Assembly (NCBI RefSeq): GCF_949628265.1 | Contig: NC_088788.1 | Location: 2,294,001-2,358,000, forward strand | Source of the DNA: Cloeon dipterum | Lineage: Eukaryota; Arthropoda; Insecta; Ephemeroptera; Baetidae | DNA length: 64,000 nucleotides | Reading direction: 5' to 3' | Part shown: piece by piece, positions 1-10,100 of the stretch | Layout of the letters: each line of letters opens with the position of its first letter | Position numbering within the stretch: position 1 is the stretch's first letter | Made by a program: the position numbers and the translations under genes | Notes under the pieces: generated by a model | What the model was told of the DNA's origin: nothing | Seen by the model: the letters and a program-made list of their open reading frames with translations, nothing else | The model's database searches: none

Positions 1-62
1 AGATCAACTTTTCAGCCACAAGGAGAAACCAAACAATCGGTTTTCTGCTCATTAAAAGCAAT
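1..62. repeat. Edge of a CCAAT-foldback (MITE-like) element
   Basis: The first 60 bases match, in inverse orientation, the outer part of a foldback family seen again near 14570 and 57100. They share the AGATCAAC start, a run resembling CTTTAGCTGCAA, and GGTTTTCTGCTCA. Only the edge of this copy lies in the window. It sits in the intron before the first visible exon. Confidence 0.5.
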
Positions 63-160
63 TTTCCAGGGAGATTTTTATATATAGGAGGAAAAAAAGG
101 AAACCATTTTCATCAATGTCCCTGAATGGACACATTAATCGTTTTTATTTTGTCCGGCAG

Positions 161-599
161 GTTGGAATGGAAGAGGCCCTGCTGCGTCAGTGGCTGGACG
201 TGTGCGTGAGCGAGGGTGGCCTCTTAGTGGCGCAGCAGAGACTGGATAAGCGGCCGTTGCTAGTGGCGCAGATGATCGAAGAGTGGCTGAACCACTACAG
301 ACGCCTCGCGTGAGTCCACAGTTTTAATTCTCTATTATCCTTGAATGCCGCTGATGAGTTTTAGCCAAATACGAGCGTTCGGCAATCGACATTGTCTTGA
401 GCTCCGTGACTTTACTTTTTTCATGGCGAGAGCGATTTTTTTCTGAGTCTAAATCTTTTAATATCAAATCGTCTAATGAAATGAAATGGTTTGTGTTAAT
501 TTTGGATTTGCTTGTTGCAGGCAAACCGCGTCTGCGCCGTTCAGCAGGGCTGTGGCCGTGCAAGACTACTCAAGCGATGGTGACTCGGATGACGAGTAG
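161..599 (+). CDS. C-terminal exons of an unrecognised protein with an acidic tail (partial)
   Basis: Two exons are visible: 161-309, after a TTTTATTTTGTCCGGCAG acceptor and ending at a GTGAGT donor, and 521-599, after CTTGTTGCAG and ending in TAG. Together they encode about 75 residues. These comprise a helical stretch rich in Leu, Arg and Gln (EEALLRQWLDVC, then QMIEEWLNHYRRLA) and an acidic end, DYSSDGDSDDE. The frame is kept across the splice. The gene starts upstream of the window. I do not recognise the family. The acidic tail suggests an intracellular protein but gives no function. Confidence 0.65.
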
Positions 600-838
600 A
601 CAATTCCAAAATGAAGAAGATATAAGAGTTAATTTTAGCGTTTTCGTTTTTCCGTCTAGAGGGTTTGATTAGTCCCCGCAATGCAAATCGTGAGCGTGCG
701 CGCATGTGTGATTCTAGTTGAGTAATTTTTGACACTCTATGAGAGCAAGTGGCTAATCTGCAGATTTTGTTGTCTCCAAGCACATTGACTTGTGATATTT
801 GTTTTATTGATGATGCATATTCTATCGAGTCTGTTGTT

Positions 839-844
839 GAATAA
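839..844 (+). terminator. Poly(A) signal of the first gene
   Basis: An AATAAA lies about 240 bases after the stop and is followed by a TG-rich stretch (GTGGTGTGTCTG), the usual layout of an animal cleavage site. A second AATAAA lies near 889. Confidence 0.5.
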
Positions 845-899
845 ATCTATAGTGGTGTGTCTGCCTGCTGCGTTCAGGTTCGAGTAAAATAAATTCTAA

Positions 900-1506
900 T
901 TATATGTTCAATAAGACAATTCAATGATAAAAATTAGCCGTGCATTCTGTAATCGTCAGGAGCACACGTCATACAAATTCTATCAAACCAATCAATAGCT
1001 GTATAGGATTGTTATTAATGCAGGTATGAAGAATTCAATTAAAACCCGTGGAGGAAAAAACATCAACGCCTTTCTTTTCACTCACCAGAAAAAATTCCAG
1101 CAATGCTTTAGAAGAGAAAGAAAATGCTCCAACTTGCAATAAAATTATTAAATTGAGGGAGCCAGCGACAAATTTAATAAAGCCGGAATGAGCCCAGAGG
1201 AAAACGTAACAAATTTAAATCATGTCTCTTAAAATTAACCGGACAGAAAACATCGCACACTCTTCTTGCGCCTTGCGCGGAGAATACTGTGCCGCTGAAC
1301 AGTCGTTCAGTGCGGGTGGTATAATTACCATGATTTTGTTTATTCTTTATCCATGATTAGATATTAAGCTCCACTCATCCTTTTTTCAATTTTTTAAGCC
1401 TTTTAGTTCTATTCCATCAGAACACATAAAAAACAGCACGTTTTTGTATTGCTTAGAGACCTAAAATCGATCAAAAAAAGTCGCGCCAAAGGCATAACAA
1501 CCCCAT
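900..1506. other. Intergenic DNA, no gene seen
   Basis: AT-rich sequence between the first gene and the transposon. I see no convincing exon, RNA gene or repeat. It ends with the target-site copy of the transposon. Confidence 0.5.
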
Positions 1507-1515
1507 GTTAAAATA
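1507..1515. repeat. Left target-site duplication of the MULE (GTTAAAATA)
   Basis: The 9-mer GTTAAAATA directly abuts the left end of the element and is repeated exactly at 14540-14548 after the right end. MULE insertions typically duplicate 8-11 bp. The empty site would have read CCCCAT-GTTAAAATA-CCTTCGG. Confidence 0.88.
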
Positions 1516-1523
1516 GGAAATAG

Positions 1524-1835
1524 ATATATATACAACAAAGTTGTATATACAACAATGTATATCCTATATATACAACAATGTTGTATACCTACAACAACGG
1601 TATATCCTATATATACAACAATGTTGTATACCTACAACAACGGTATATCCTATATATACAACAATGTTGTATACCTACAACAACGGTATATCCTATATAT
1701 ACAACAATGTTGTATACCTACAACAACGGTATATCCTATATATACAACAATTGTTGTATACCTACAACAACGGTATATCCTATATATACAACAATTGTTG
1801 TATACCTACAACAACGGTATGTCCTATACCTACAA
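1524..1835 (+). repeat. Subterminal 43-bp palindrome-rich tandem array
   Basis: About six copies of a 43-bp unit containing ATATATACAACAATGTTGTA, CCTACAACAACGGTAT and ATCCTATATA. Some copies form the perfect 20-bp palindrome TATACAACAATTGTTGTATA. The mate array at about 14300-14530 has about four copies. Tandem subterminal motifs are where transposases of this class often bind. That role here is inference. Confidence 0.85.
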
Positions 1836-1931
1836 CAATAGCAATCTGGCAACATCGCAGAATGGGCGGCAACGACAAGCACTGAAAAGCCCGTGGACGA
1901 CACCGACTGCCGGCGCCGGCTCACGGTCGTC

Positions 1932-1943
1932 GCCGCCATCTTG
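1932..1943 (+). promoter_or_regulatory. YY1-like motif in the GC-rich arm block, candidate transposon promoter
   Basis: GCCGCCATCTTG lies in a CpG-rich block whose composition is unlike the AT-rich surroundings. The inverse copy is at 14196-14207. This motif is a common core-promoter element placed near transcription starts. It sits upstream of the 174-bp units that carry splice-like sites, so a transposon transcript could begin here. No TATA box is evident at the right distance. The call is inference. Confidence 0.35.
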
Positions 1944-2263
1944 CCAAGCGGAGAGCGGAGCGCGGACCGGAGCGGAACTGTGAAAATTCCGGAAAACGAA
2001 GCCACGAGCACCAGAAAACAGGAAATGCTAGTGGTAAGCGAACAAAGAAAGCGGTCGCCAACTTTGCAAATCACACAGGAAGATTCGCCGTATTGTTCAC
2101 AGGGACAAACGACCTGGGGACGACCCTGCGCGTCCAAGTCTGGACGGTGCCGATTCCCGCGTGGCATGGACACGACCCGAGGAAGGAAGGATTTGGCCTT
2201 GTTGAGGTGAGTTTTAGCAGTGAAATTAGCACTGTGGGCTAATAATAAACCTGCCTTGTCTAG

Positions 2264-3794
2264 GTTGAGCAGCAGGCCCAGCAAATGTCGTCCGCAGTGG
2301 CGTTCAAATGCAAAACATGACACCTGGACGGTGCAGATTTTTGTGCGGTCGAGGAAGGAAGGGTTAGGCCTTGTTGAGGTGAGTATTTTAGCAGTGAAAT
2401 TAGCACTGTGGGCTAATAATAAACCTGCCTTGTCTAGGTTGAGCAGCAGGCCCAGCAAATGTCGTCCGCAGTGGCGACGAAATGCAAAACAGGACACCTG
2501 GACGGTGCCGATTTTTGTTCGGTCGAGGAAGGAAGGGTTAGGCCTTGTTGAGGTGAGTATTTTAGCAGTGAAATTAGCACTGTGGGCTAATAATAAACCT
2601 GCCTTGTCTAGGTTGAGCAGCAGGCCCAGCAAATGTCGTCCGCAGTGGCGACGAAATGCAAAACAGGACACCTGGATGGTGCCGATTTTTGTTCGGTCGA
2701 GGAAGGAAGATTTTTGTGCGGTCGAGGAAGGAAGGGTTAGGCCTTGTTGAGGTGAGTATTTTAGCAGTGAAATTAGCACTGTGGGCTAATAATAAACCTG
2801 CCTTGTCTAGGTTGAGCAGCAGGCCCAGCAAATGTCGTCCGCAGTGGCGTTCAAATGCAAAACATGACACCTGGACGGTGCAGATTTTTGTTCGGTCGAG
2901 GAAGGAAGGGTTAGGCCTTGTTGAGGTGAGTATTTTAGCAGTGAAATTAGCACTGTGGGCTAATAATAAACCTGCCTTGTCTAGGTTGAGCAGCAGGCCC
3001 AGCAAATGTCGTCCGCAGTGGCGTTCAAATGCAAAACATGACACCTGGACGGTGCAGATTTTTGTGCGGTCGAGGAAGGAAGGGTTAGGCCTTGTTGAGG
3101 TGAGTATTTTAGCAGTGAAATTAGCACTGTGGGCTAATAATAAACCTGCCTTGTCTAGGTTGAGCAGCAGGCCCAGCAAATGTCGTCCGCAGTGGCGACG
3201 AAATGCAAAACAGGACACCTGGACGGTGCCGATTTTTGTTCGGTCGAGGAAGGAAGGGTTAGGCCTTGTTGAGGTGAGTATTTTAGCAGTGAAATTAGCA
3301 CTGTGGGCTAATAATAAACCTGCCTTGTCTAGGTTGAGCAGCAGGCCCAGCAAATGTCGTCCGCAGTGGCGTTCAAATGCAAAACATGACACCTGGACGG
3401 TGCAGATTTTTGTGCGGTCGAGGAAGGAAGGGTTAGGCCTTGTTGAGGTGAGTATTTTAGCAGTGAAATTAGCACTGTGGGCTAATAATAAACCTGCCTT
3501 GTCTAGGTTGAGCAGCAGGCCCAGCAAATGTCGTCCGCAGTGGCGTTCAAATGCAAAACAGGACACCTGGATGGTGCCGATTTTTGTTCAGTCGAGGAAG
3601 GAAGGGTTAGGCCTTGTTGAGGTGAGATTTAGCAGTGAAATTAGCACTGTAGGCTAATAATAAACCTGCCTTGTCTAGGTTGAGCAGCAGGCCCAGCAAA
3701 TGTCGTCCGCAGTGGCGACGAAATGCAAAACAGGTCACCTGGACGGTGCCGATTTTTGTTCGGTCGAGGAAGGAAGGGTTAGGTCTTGTTGAGG
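2264..3794 (+). repeat. 174-bp tandem array with splice-like borders, nine units
   Basis: Units begin (GTTGAGCAG) at 2264, 2438, 2612, 2811, 2985, 3159, 3333, 3507 and 3679. Spacing is 174 except for 199 after unit three (an internal 25-bp duplication) and 172 before the last. Each unit is a 115-bp GC-richer block ending TTGTTGAG, followed by 59 bp that begin GTGAGT, contain GGGCTAATAAT and end CCTTGTCTAG. Those 59 bp look like a short intron. Two variants of the 115-bp block occur: TTCAAATG..CATGAC..GTGCAG, and GACGAAATG..CAGGAC..GTGCCG. Since 174 is a multiple of three, long frames stay open on both strands. I regard these as by-products of repetition, not genes. Confidence 0.92.
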
Positions 3795-3829
3795 TGAGTT
3801 TTAACAGTGAAATTAGCACTGGGCTGATT

Positions 3830-5437
3830 TGGATCTGTATTTTGGGCCATTATTTCTCGATTTTCTTTGGTGGAACTTGATTTTCTATTCATAATAATCA
3901 TACATAAACAGATTGCATATAATATGTATGGCGGAGACACAATTCTGGGCCAGTCCACACTTCTGGGCCACTTCCATAAGAAAAGCATTGATTTTATGGA
4001 TTTTATTGTTGTGACCCACGTGATTTTAAATTGAACCAATTGGTTCAAAGTTTTTTGGTTCAAAGGGGGACAAAAATTGAACCAAATCCTTAATGCAATG
4101 ATTTCAAATAAAGAACCAATTGGTTTAATGAATAAATTTTCAAAATTTTAAATATATTTTAAATTTAGATGCAATTTGCACTTTTCGCACCTAAGGATGA
4201 ATAGACTGATTAAGTCTTGTAATTTAATTGGCTGAAAACACATAACTTAATTAGTTCTTACCTGGATTCGAACCTTGTGATTTGTGAGCACATCCTCTAC
4301 CCTCTGCACCACTCGCGTAACGGTATATGTTTTAAAAATTTGACGTATATATATCAAATAGGAAAAAACCGTGGAAGATGCGCCTGCTTTTAGTGACTAA
4401 TCAGCCATTATGTGAGAAAACGTCCTGATTTAACTTATATTCTACTCTCATTGGGCCAGTTGCAACATTAAATATACCTACAAAAACTTATTAATAAAGA
4501 TTTCCGGGGTTATGTACCAATAAAATTTTCAAATTTTTATAAAAGGTTTGTTTTTTGGCATTTGGTTATTTGCAAGAAATTAAAAAATGATTGCACACAC
4601 CATTTGATGTTGGCAAATAATGAGTTAATAAACTGAAAAAAATTGAGAAATTTTTAATTTTGTGGTACTGAAACATATGAAGTTTTTGGTTCTCTGAATG
4701 AAAACAGCAATGTAGCAAAATTATACATTCCACCCCATCAATACTTAAAATGTTATTCTATATTGAAACCTAAAAAATATGAACCAAATTCCCTGTTTTC
4801 TTGTGCATAGTGATTGTTTAATTAATGAAAGGAGTTAAAATTTAATCGGATCATAACATAATTTTTAAGATGTTCATATGGAAAAAATCCAAAGTTTTTA
4901 TTCGTTTTTTCCTAAATATTAACCAAAATATTTACATTATTCTGAGTCAAAAATACATACGAATGCTTGAAGTTTTGATTCTTTGTTGCAAATTATTGAA
5001 CCAATAGATACTCTTAAACAAACTTTGCTTCTATTTTTTAGAAATAAAGAACCAAAACTCTGTTACAGACATGATTTGATTCTTTATTTTAAAAAATTGA
5101 ACCAAAACTTCTGTATGTTGCTTCATTAAAACAAAAAATTGAACCAACTTGGTTCATTGATTTGATTTTGAACCAAAATTGGTTCTATTAATAGGATAAT
5201 TGCATCAATTGGTTCAAAAAAGTGCAATCTTTGAACCAAATGACCAAAATTGAACCAATTGGTTCAATTTAAAATCACGTGGGGACCCATCAACAATGAA
5301 AACAATGCTATTTAAATGGAAGTGGCCCAGAAGTGTGGAATGGCCCAGAATTGTGTCTCCGCCATATGTAAAATATTATCAAAATGCAAACAGAGAATGT
5401 ATACATGCAAATATATGTACCATAACTTTTAGCGCAT
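3830..5437. mobile_element. Nested foldback element A inside the MULE left arm
   Basis: The element splits a 174-bp unit: it reads AGCACTGGGCT on the left and resumes AAACCTGCCTTGTCTAG on the right. Arms at about 3918-4050 and 5245-5370 are inverted copies, sharing GGCGGAGACACAATTCTGGG, CACTTCTGGGCCACTTCCAT and CCACGTGATTTTAAATTGAA. The interior is very AT-rich and carries many GAACCAA / TTGGTTC motifs. I find no coding frame, so it is non-autonomous. The outermost bases are not clear, so the exact ends are approximate. Confidence 0.75.
4258..4330 (-). repeat. tRNA-like segment, likely head of a tRNA-derived SINE
   Basis: On the minus strand there is a perfect internal B box, GGTTCGAATCC (plus-strand 4264-4274). 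About 35 bases upstream is an A-box-like GTGGTGCAGAGGGTAGAG (4295-4312). A loop resembling CTCACAA lies between them. The anticodon stem pairs poorly and I cannot build an acceptor stem, so a working tRNA is unlikely. A SINE head or a tRNA relic carried in foldback A fits better. Confidence 0.5.
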
Positions 5438-5607
5438 TAAAACCTGCCTTGTCTAGGTTGAGCAGCAGGCCCAGCAAATGTCGTCCGCAGTGGCGTTCAA
5501 ATGCAAAACAGGACACCTGGACGGTGCCGATTTTTGTGCGGTCGAGGAAGGAAGGGTTAGGCCTTGTTGAGGTGAGTTTTAGCAGTGAAATTAGCACTGT
5601 GGGCTAA
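5438..5607 (+). repeat. Isolated 174-bp unit, separated from the array by foldback A
   Basis: It begins AAACCTGCCTTGTCTAGG and runs through one full 115-bp block to GAGGTGAGTTTTAGCAG and GGGCTAATAA. It is the displaced continuation of the arm array, so the original left arm reached at least to here before element A inserted. Confidence 0.85.
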
Positions 5608-5985
5608 TAATGCTTCTTTCTACACATACCTCAAATTGACAGTCATCCTTGCAAATGTTTATTCGCCATTCATTTTAGCATGAATCTTATGATCTCCCAA
5701 TCCAAAATATTGGTAAAGGGGGGGTATGTCAGTTTTTTGGAGAAAATATAATTAAATTACAGTTACCGTGAATTCAATTGTACCTAGTTTACTGTAAAAA
5801 TTTTTATTATATTATGGATGATGGGTGCACTGGACGTTGGTTGAATTAGAGGTGGATTTTGGATTGGGTGATCCATTAGATTTATGCTAAAATGAGTGGT
5901 GAGTAAACATTTTTCACGGATGACTGTCAATCACTTGAACCATCAATTTGAGGAATGTGTAGAAAGAAGCAGTGAAATTGGAATT
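5608..5985. mobile_element. Nested foldback element B
   Basis: Arms of about 115-130 bp are inverted copies: 5608-5720 begins TGCTTCTTTCTACACATACC, and the reverse complement of about 5850-5962 reads TGCTTCTTTCTACACATTCC. They share CTCAAATTGA, GACAGTCATCC, CATTTTAGCAT and CCCAATCCAAAAT. There is no coding frame. It abuts the isolated 174-bp unit, and both flanks contain GTGAAATT. Confidence 0.75.
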
Positions 5986-7131
5986 TGCAAAAATTATTCT
6001 GTTCCTGCTGTTACAGCACTTAGGACGAGCTGCGGCTGCTGTTCTGAAGAGCGAGCATTGGCCTTAAACAGAGCTACGACCGCACGAGATTTCGTCCTGT
6101 GACAAGTATTTTTAAGAGCTACGACAGCTCTTAAAAGTTTTTCAGTGTAGCATTACATATTTTGCTATACCTGGAATTTATTGTTACATAAGCAAACCTG
6201 TAATTCAATTCTCTTAAATTTAACGGTACCTACTATGATTTGCATTATTGTTACACAGGCAGTCAAATTTTATAACTTGCATTGGAACCATTATCAATAA
6301 ATTTTATCTCCCGCTGATGAATTCCTGCTTTGAATTTTTCATCACACCCAAGATCTTATACACAGTTTGAACTACCCATAGTCCGAGAAATGGAATATAA
6401 ATACTTATTACTCATTTTTGACCACTTCGATATCTTGACTCTCAGACGTGTTTGTAGAGTACACATAAAAGCTTATCATACAGTTACAAGTGACATCTAA
6501 AGGTTACAAACTAAGTTAACGCCAATAAGCGCGAACCGCTACAGTGCCCCCCCTTTCTGGATTTTCATTGCTGGGGGCCCTGATTGGAAGTCAAAATTTT
6601 GTACCCACTTAATTTTATTAATCCCTCGGTTCGGACCACCCCTTTGTTGGCTGGGGGTCCTGGTTTAGCCAGGAAATTCAGGAGGTAAAGCCGCCAGAGG
6701 TTGTGATTATATCCATTCCCGTATTTAAGATTTCATACGTCAAGATGTATATCGCTTGCACTGTAAATCTTAGCATCATGGAATCGACTGTACATGTAAG
6801 TAGCAGAGAACTCCAATGTTTATGAAATTCATAATAAATGTTCTGGTGTCGATGGGAAAACACAATCAGTGTTTTATTAATACAATTTTTTACAATAACT
6901 TTTTTGTGAATCTGCGGCAGCTAGATTGGCTACAAATACATAAACATCATTCTCCAAACAAAAAGAGGTGACAGCACAGTATTATTATTGCATCTTCACT
7001 TGCAATCAGGGAATGGAACTTTGAGAGTGTAAGAGGGGGAACAGCAGGCAAACAGAACATGTTTCAACACTGCTCAAATTCAATTAGATCTGCAGCTCTG
7101 GGTACTCTTTGCTTGTGCTCCTGCTCTTTAG
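5986..7131. other. Transposon interior upstream of its gene
   Basis: AT-rich DNA with a palindrome TTTTAAGAGCT..AGCTCTTAAAA near 6110-6137. There is also a partly duplicated G-rich phrase (GCTGGGGGCCCTG near 6570, GCTGGGGGTCCTGG near 6650). At 7116-7131 a pyrimidine-rich run ends in CTCTTTAG, a strong splice acceptor 36 bases before the transposase ATG. I see no other gene. Confidence 0.5.
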
Positions 7132-7167
7132 TCTGTATGTGATCTGTGATTCAAGCGGTTTTGTAAA

Positions 7168-10100
7168 ATGGCACAAACACTGTCAATCACAAATGGCAAG
7201 ACCTTCAAAAGTTTTAGTGATCTTTCAGAGGCAATTAAGGCATTGGAACAAGAAACCTTCATTGTGTATACATGCCTAAGCAGCAACTACATAAAAATCT
7301 CTGACAAGGTGGTTGATGCAGCGGCCAGGGCCAAATTGGAGACAAAGAAGAACAAATTGGTCATTAGATCTGCCAAATATGCATGTATCCATTATGGAGA
7401 TCCCGTTGATGGTCGTTCGACAGGGCAGCGCCCCAATCAGAAGTAAATATACATTACATATTTTCCAACATGTGCATTCAGTTATGAGGGATTTTGAGCA
7501 ATTGGAAACATGAGAATAATTTGCACTACACTGTGCCCTTAATTTGAAAATTGTGATTATTTGTAATACATTAATACAAAAACTTCACATATCCTTAATG
7601 CTAAGCACATATTATTCTGATTTTTGTATGCAATACATATTATCCAAATTTTTTCTTTCAATATTGCATATCATTAGCTACATTGTTATAAGGAACAATA
7701 ATTTTTCAGATCCTACAAACTTGGCTGTGGTGCCTATTTCAAGGTGGGCACTCGTAATGAAATGCTATACATCTACGACTGTCACGTGACCACAGACGTA
7801 CATGAAAAGGTGCACAAACCATGTCCGGCTGATTTTGCACAATACCCTAAGCAGCGTAGATTGAACAACACAGAGAAGGAGCGTCTGCAGCAGCTTGACG
7901 ACCTTGGAGTGAATCCAACCAAGATAAGAGAGGTTATCATGAAGGAGACGGGGAAAGCAGTCCTACCCAAGGATCTGGACAATGAGAAGTAATATATCAA
8001 TATAACACATAAAAATCTGGCTACAAAATTTTCTATTGATTATAAAATGGTATACTTTCACATGTAAATATTCTAAAGATGGTTATATGATTAAAATCGA
8101 GTCTCTCAAGTAGTGAACTCTCGATGACAGCACATTTTGATTTCATTAGGTATTATCTTGTCTCCATGCACCTTTAGTTCTCGTTTCAGAGGGTTTGAAT
8201 ATTATTTATGACATTCGCATACCAGCATATTTTTTTGCCAATGGAGATCCACCATCCGGAATCTGAAAAAATAGGAGCTCACAAAGTACACATTTATCAA
8301 CTTGTTATGTTTCACTTATCTGACACCAGGCTTTCTCAATCCTTTAGACCCCAAGTCCTGAACCATATCATGCCAATAGATTGCCTGAAAAAAAATAAAC
8401 AAATTTAGAATTTACTTGAAACAGGTTTATATTCATCTTTTTATCACAGACAAAGGAAGAAGAGGGAAGAAACCGAAAAATATGCAAATTTTGAGCCACA
8501 TGAGAGGGAATTGATGCTTGCAGCAGAAACTATGAGGGATTTGTTTGAAAAGGACTCTGAAGGTATCCAGTGTTTATGAAAATGTCAGCTAAATTGAGCT
8601 TACCATTGCATATTATGTTTGTAATTAGGATCATACACAATCATCACTGGTCCGGAGGGCAACTTCTCATGTCTTTTCATCGCAACCTCAGAGATGAAGA
8701 AGAATTACGCAAAATTTCCAGAGCTGCTCCTGTTTGATTCAACCTACAACAAAAATGCATATCGGTTACCAATCACATGCTTCATGGTGGTCGATGGAAA
8801 TAGAGCAGGGAGAGTGGTTGGTTATAGTGTTTTGGCTGACGAGAGGGCTTCAACAGTGACATCTGCCCTGCAAGCACTGCAAGAAGCACACAAGAATTAC
8901 ACTGGGGAGCTTAAGACTGTCTTTATCGATAAGGACATGTCAGAATTCGCAGCCATTCAAGCTGTTTTCCCACATGCTCAAGTTGACTACTGTCTGTTCC
9001 ATAGCAGCAAGCACTTGCGAAATGAAGCTAGAACAGCAGCACCACCAGAAGTCAAAGAAGAAATTCAGGCCATTGTCGAGAAACTAATGTTCGAAGCACG
9101 AACAGAAGCTGTATACATGGAACTCTACAACAAACTGTGCCAACTGATTCCGGATAGCAAGCAGAAGTTCAGGGCCTACTATGACAAGAATTGGCACAGT
9201 TGCAAAGAAATGTGGACTGCTTTTGGCAGGTCCATGTCAGAGAACTTCGGAATCCGGACGACAAATCATTGTGAATCGCACAATAAAGCCTTATCCATGG
9301 TTCTTAAACGGAATGGATCCCTAGTGTTTACTATCAAAAAGCTCATCATGCTCCAATATGACAAAACCGTAAGCCTTGAATACAAGAAGCACTGCTACAC
9401 AACAAAGGTTAGCACATACAGGCCACAACAGGGAGCAGAGGTCTCGGAGGCACGAAAAGCTCTCAAAGATTATACCGAGTACTGCATCACTCTGCTCGAA
9501 AAGCAAGAAAAATATGTGCCTTTGTGCAAGAGGGAATACTTCACTACTTACAAAACTACAGAGCTAAACTGTCAATGCCCTTTCTATAAGGGCATTAAAT
9601 TACCTTGCTACCACATCATGGCTCTGAGGAAGGAAATTGGGCTTCCCATGATCGATGCTGTGGAAATCCCAATGCGCTGGACCATTCAATACCAAACTTG
9701 TGAGCAGCAGCTGCCTCCTTCTGAAACAAATGATGAGGTATGTGGTACAATATTGAACTTTGGTTTAGTATTTTTAATTAAAATGTATTTCAGAGTCAGC
9801 TAGTGCAAATTCCGAGAAGGGCTACCAAAGCACAGAGCCGAGAACAAAAATACAACAGAGCTCTGGCCATCTGCAAGCAAATTGCTGATTCTGCATCACA
9901 CCTTGGCACAAAGCAATTTGACGATAGTCTATTGAACCTGCAGCAGATTAAGCAATTAATTGACACTGAAGGAGCTTTCTTTGTAGCTGGAAAAAATTGT
10001 AATTTTACATAATAATATGATTTGTACTAGAAATTTACATTAATTCACATTTATAGCTGGCAGAAATGCGAATGTGTTGCGTCCAGTGGAAGACGTAGGA

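Larger units (their letters stand above)
1516..3829 (+). repeat. Left inverted arm of the MULE
   Basis: Order from the tip: the 43-bp array (about 1524-1835), a GC-rich block (about 1840-2215), then nine 174-bp-type units to about 3794 and a truncated last unit interrupted by a nested foldback. The GC-rich block appears identical to its mate at about 13930-14300: the 105-codon open stretch at 1893-2210 is repeated exactly in inverse orientation at 13929-14246. The arm is longer than the right one because it has more 174-bp units. Confidence 0.9.

Noticed and set aside
1555-1983. Tyr/Thr/Gln-rich frame over the 43-bp array
   Set aside because: Translation of a simple tandem repeat, with no sign of a real gene.
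1736-3657. Very long open frames on both strands over the left arm array (up to 347 codons)
   Set aside because: They arise from a stop-free 174-bp unit whose length is a multiple of three. They mirror each other on the two strands, appear again in the right arm, and match no protein family that I know.
2264-3794. CRISPR-like array
   Set aside because: Units are contiguous 174-bp tandem copies without short repeats and unique spacers, in an animal genome.
4258-4330. A functional tRNA gene
   Set aside because: A and B boxes are good, but no acceptor stem can be formed and the anticodon stem is poor.
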